Source of the DNA: Amyelois transitella
Lineage: Eukaryota; Arthropoda; Insecta; Lepidoptera; Pyralidae
Length of the DNA: 64,000 nt
Assembly: GCF_032362555.1 (NCBI RefSeq)
Contig: NC_083536.1
Coordinates: 10,478,001 to 10,542,000, forward strand
Direction of reading: 5' to 3'
The notes under the pieces were generated by a model, which was given only the letters and a program-made list of their open reading frames with translations, was not told the DNA's origin and searched no databases. Below are positions 61,601-64,000 of the stretch, piece by piece (position 1 is the stretch's first letter; each line of letters starts with the position of its first letter). Made by a program: the position numbers and the translations under genes.

Positions 61601-62343
61601 ATTTTAAGGACAGCTTCAATATCTTTTCTTTATGAAAACGAATAATTAAGCTGTAACCTTAATAATAGGAGATAAGTGGATGATACAATTAGTGTAATAT
61701 GTATAGCTTTATATAATCATCAATGTGTAAATAAAACTATAGGTAAACTGTTTCAATAAAATTTACTAATTTTAATTATTGAATGTTTTATTTTGCTCCC
61801 TCTTGTTTAATATTTCTTGCTGATTTCCGTGTTTGAAGACACGGGTATTGTAATTCTTAGATATCAGTTAGTTAGTTAGTCAGTCAGTTACTTAGTTCAA
61901 ATGGCACCTTGAAACTTTAAAAATTGTCAGTAACACCAAAATAGACAAAAAAAAATTCTTGAATAACTTTGGAATCCAAGTAACGCTAGTAACTAGAACA
62001 AGCGAGTGTGAGCAAGCGAGATTATCTCATATATCTTAGATCTCACTTGCTCACACGAAGTAATAAAATTGCTACCCAATAACTTTCAAAGGAACCACTA
62101 CCTATGTTAGGGTCGTGTGCAGACAAACTTTCAACCTTATTGAAATGACATAAGTCTGGCAGTCGCAGGCTTCCCTCTATAAGCAAATCTTATGCAAATA
62201 ATGAGAGACGACGATATCTCGATCGACAATTATCGGGCCCAGTTCGGCGAATGTTAATTACCGTCTCTTTCTGTTTTGTTATGTTATATGTCATAGAATA
62301 ATAAACTGTTTTACTTAGTAATCATTGGTATTAAAGACCGTAT
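61601..62343. other. Gene-free stretch
   Basis: AT-rich sequence with an AGTT/AGTC short tandem run at about 61866-61893 and a hairpin at 62006-62056. No gene supported. Confidence 0.5.
62006..62056. repeat. Short hairpin, 17-bp arms
   Basis: GTGTGAGCAAGCGAGAT and ATCTCACTTGCTCACAC pair with one mismatch around a 16-base loop. Confidence 0.75.
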
Positions 62344-62607
62344 TCATTTGAAGGAATATTTATTCTTTTTAAATATGCATGTGTGTGTATCTAGTGGAAC
62401 CACAGTGCACGCTTTTTTAACCCGTAAGAATTTTAAAACTATGACTGCAGATATGAACGCGATCGTACATAAGTCTCCTGCGGATTTAATCATTTCCTCA
62501 ATGTAATTAGCATCTTTAATTAATGATTCTGTAGCCATGACATGATCCGAGATTTGTCTGAGAGATTCAGTATTTTTTTTCCAAAAGATTGGATACATTT
62601 TCCTCAA
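62344..62607 (-). CDS. Short unknown open frame
   Basis: 87 codons on the minus strand with an N-terminal amphipathic part (ESLRQISDHVMATESLI) and a hydrophobic segment (LCTIAFISAVIVLKFL). I do not recognise it. It follows the point where the RTE LINE loses similarity (after LLYAED), so it may be an unrelated insertion or chance. Low support. Confidence 0.2.
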   Translation of the reverse strand: MRKMYPIFWKKNTESLRQISDHVMATESLIKDANYIEEMIKSAGDLCTIAFISAVIVLKFLRVKKACTVVPLDTHTCIFKKNKYSFK

Positions 62608-64000
62608 GCTGTCAGATGTGTTCCGTCAAGGTCTTCGGCATAGAGCAGACATTTCACGAGTAACTCATTCATCCTTAATCCACTTTCAGACTCTTTCAAA
62701 TCTGTCAAACAACTATCCATAAATAGGTTGAACAGCCACGGTGACGCAACACATCCTTGCCTAACGCCTTTCTCATTCTTAAACCACTCAGTGTGCGCTC
62801 CGTTTATCCTGACACAAGCACTCGAATCCTCATATAAGGATTTCAGTGCTCGTATTAAGAGACTGCTCACCCCATGCATAGAAAGTGCTGACCACAATTC
62901 ATTCCTCTCAACTCTGTCATAGGCCTTTTCCAAATCCACGAATGTGCAATAGACTTTTTGACTCTTGGCCAAAAACTTTTCGGCTATGCACCGCAAAGAA
63001 AAGACCTGATCAGTACATCCCATTCCCTTTCGAAATCCCGCTTGAGTATCCCATATTTTGTCATCAGTTTCTTTCCTGACTCTTTTAATCAATACCTTAG
63101 CATACAATTTGCCGATAAAGCTAAGCAGGCTTATACCACGATAATTTTTGCAGTCCAGTTGTGACCCTTTTCCTTTGGAAAGTGGCACGATAACCGCCTT
63201 ACACCAATCTTTTGGTACTCGGCCGTTTCTCCAACACAAATTGAAAAGGCAGTACAACTCTCTAGCTACGACGCCTTTTCCTGCTTTTAGCATCTCGACC
63301 GACACTCTATCATACCCAGCAGCCTTACCCGCTTTCATACTCTTAAGTGCTTCCACAATTTCGAACATTTCAATTTCGCCTTCCATCTCATTCTCTTTTT
63401 CTTCGCTATTGCAGAACTCTTTCTTATTTTCTTCATGTTTTTCAAATAAACTCCAAAAAAGTCCTTCCATATCTTTAGCACACATTCTTCTCCTTTCACA
63501 ACGCTACCATCCTGGCATCTGATCCTAGTCAGCTCTCTGGTTATAGTTTTTCCTCGGGCTGACCTTACGGATTTCCAGAATACTTTCAGATTTGACTGAA
63601 AGTCTTCTGATAACCTTTTATCAAATTCCTCTTTATACTCTTCTTTCTTTCTAATCACAGCTTTCTTAACCAAATCTTTCATTTTTTTTATATTCCTTAC
63701 GTGCTTCATTCACATCTTCATCTATAACTTCTTGCATTCTTAAGTTAGCTTTTGCTGCTAACAAATCCAGCCATGCTTTCTTCTTTAATCGCACAAGTTC
63801 TTGCACATCTTTACTCATCCACGCATTTTTGTGATTTTTCCCTTTCCTTCTTCTACTTACACCACACACTTCAACAGCTACTTTCACAATTCTTTCTTTA
63901 AATTCCTTCCATCCATCTTCAATATCGCTCATCTCATCTAAATCTTCAAATTCATCCTTCAGTCTATTAATATACTTCTTACCTACATCCATATCTTGCA
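62604..64000 (-). pseudogene. RTE-clade LINE ORF2 (RT), frameshifted, runs off the window
   Basis: Minus strand, three frames: 63992-63666, 63709-63335 and 63485-62604. The first two hold the linker between endonuclease and RT (AWMSKDVQELVRLKKKAW; FWKSVRSARGKTITRELT). The third holds RT: ALKSMKAGKAAGYDRVSVEM, WCKAVIVPLSKGKGSQLDC, NYRGISLLSFIGKLYAKVL, FRKGMGCTDQVFSLR, FVDLEKAYDRVERNELW and RQGCVASPWLFNLFMD, then CLLYAEDL where YADD is expected (Asp to Glu). Similarity ends there, so the thumb is missing. The endonuclease would lie beyond 64000. Two frameshifts and a changed active site make it dead. Confidence 0.85.

Overview
The window looks like lepidopteran, probably noctuid, nuclear DNA. 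The grounds are AT-rich sequence, many non-LTR families of butterfly and moth type, SINEs with a CATA tail, errantivirus-like gypsy elements, mariner, Harbinger, Helitron and DIRS elements, and eukaryotic splice signals. I found no convincing single-copy host gene. Almost all recognisable sequence is transposable element (TE), deeply nested. That would fit heterochromatin or a W chromosome, but this is inference.

Layout. 0.4-3.6 kb: a complete Harbinger DNA transposon with 3-bp TAA duplications, a spliced transposase and a spliced antisense MADF/BESS protein. Each gene has an exon inside the other's intron. 4.2-7.7 kb: decayed LINE pieces. 7.9-16.5 kb: a LINE ('LINE B' here) interrupted by a foldback element with inverted arms of about 575 bp. 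The right arm holds a Helitron terminus and an intact-looking 5.9-kb DIRS tyrosine-recombinase retrotransposon (9791-15662). 16.5-18.4 kb: the 5' half of a CR1-group LINE ('LINE A'), itself hit by a SINE. 18.4-21.4 kb: a second LINE A copy, RTE and Tc1/mariner scraps, and a hAT MITE. 21.4-26.6 kb: an I-clade LINE with intact ORF1 and a frameshifted ORF2 that includes RNase H. 27.2-28.5 kb: a possible THAP-type first exon and a 487-bp palindrome. 29.3-36.2 kb: a decayed gypsy/errantivirus-like element whose gag is broken by a miniature LTR element (36.2-37.1 kb). 37.1-40.7 kb: a mariner fragment, the 5' RT part of LINE B, the 3' half of LINE A, a 157-bp duplication and an R1-type gag. 41.5-42.8 kb: an intact mariner. 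43.0-43.8 kb: a LINE B endonuclease. 44.6-49.05 kb: a Helitron with a heat-shock-like promoter, a decayed Rep and a deleted helicase. 49.05-61 kb: a third LINE A copy split by a young gypsy element (51168-58677) whose two LTRs differ by one A; gag, pol and env are all open. 61-64 kb: a Tc1-like pseudogene and an RTE LINE running off the end.

Two nested insertion junctions (LINE A in LINE B, and a TIR element 'X' in LINE A) are each split into halves about 21 kb apart and in opposite orientation. One inversion inside a TE stack explains both. No bacterial-type operons, CRISPR arrays or rRNA genes were seen.
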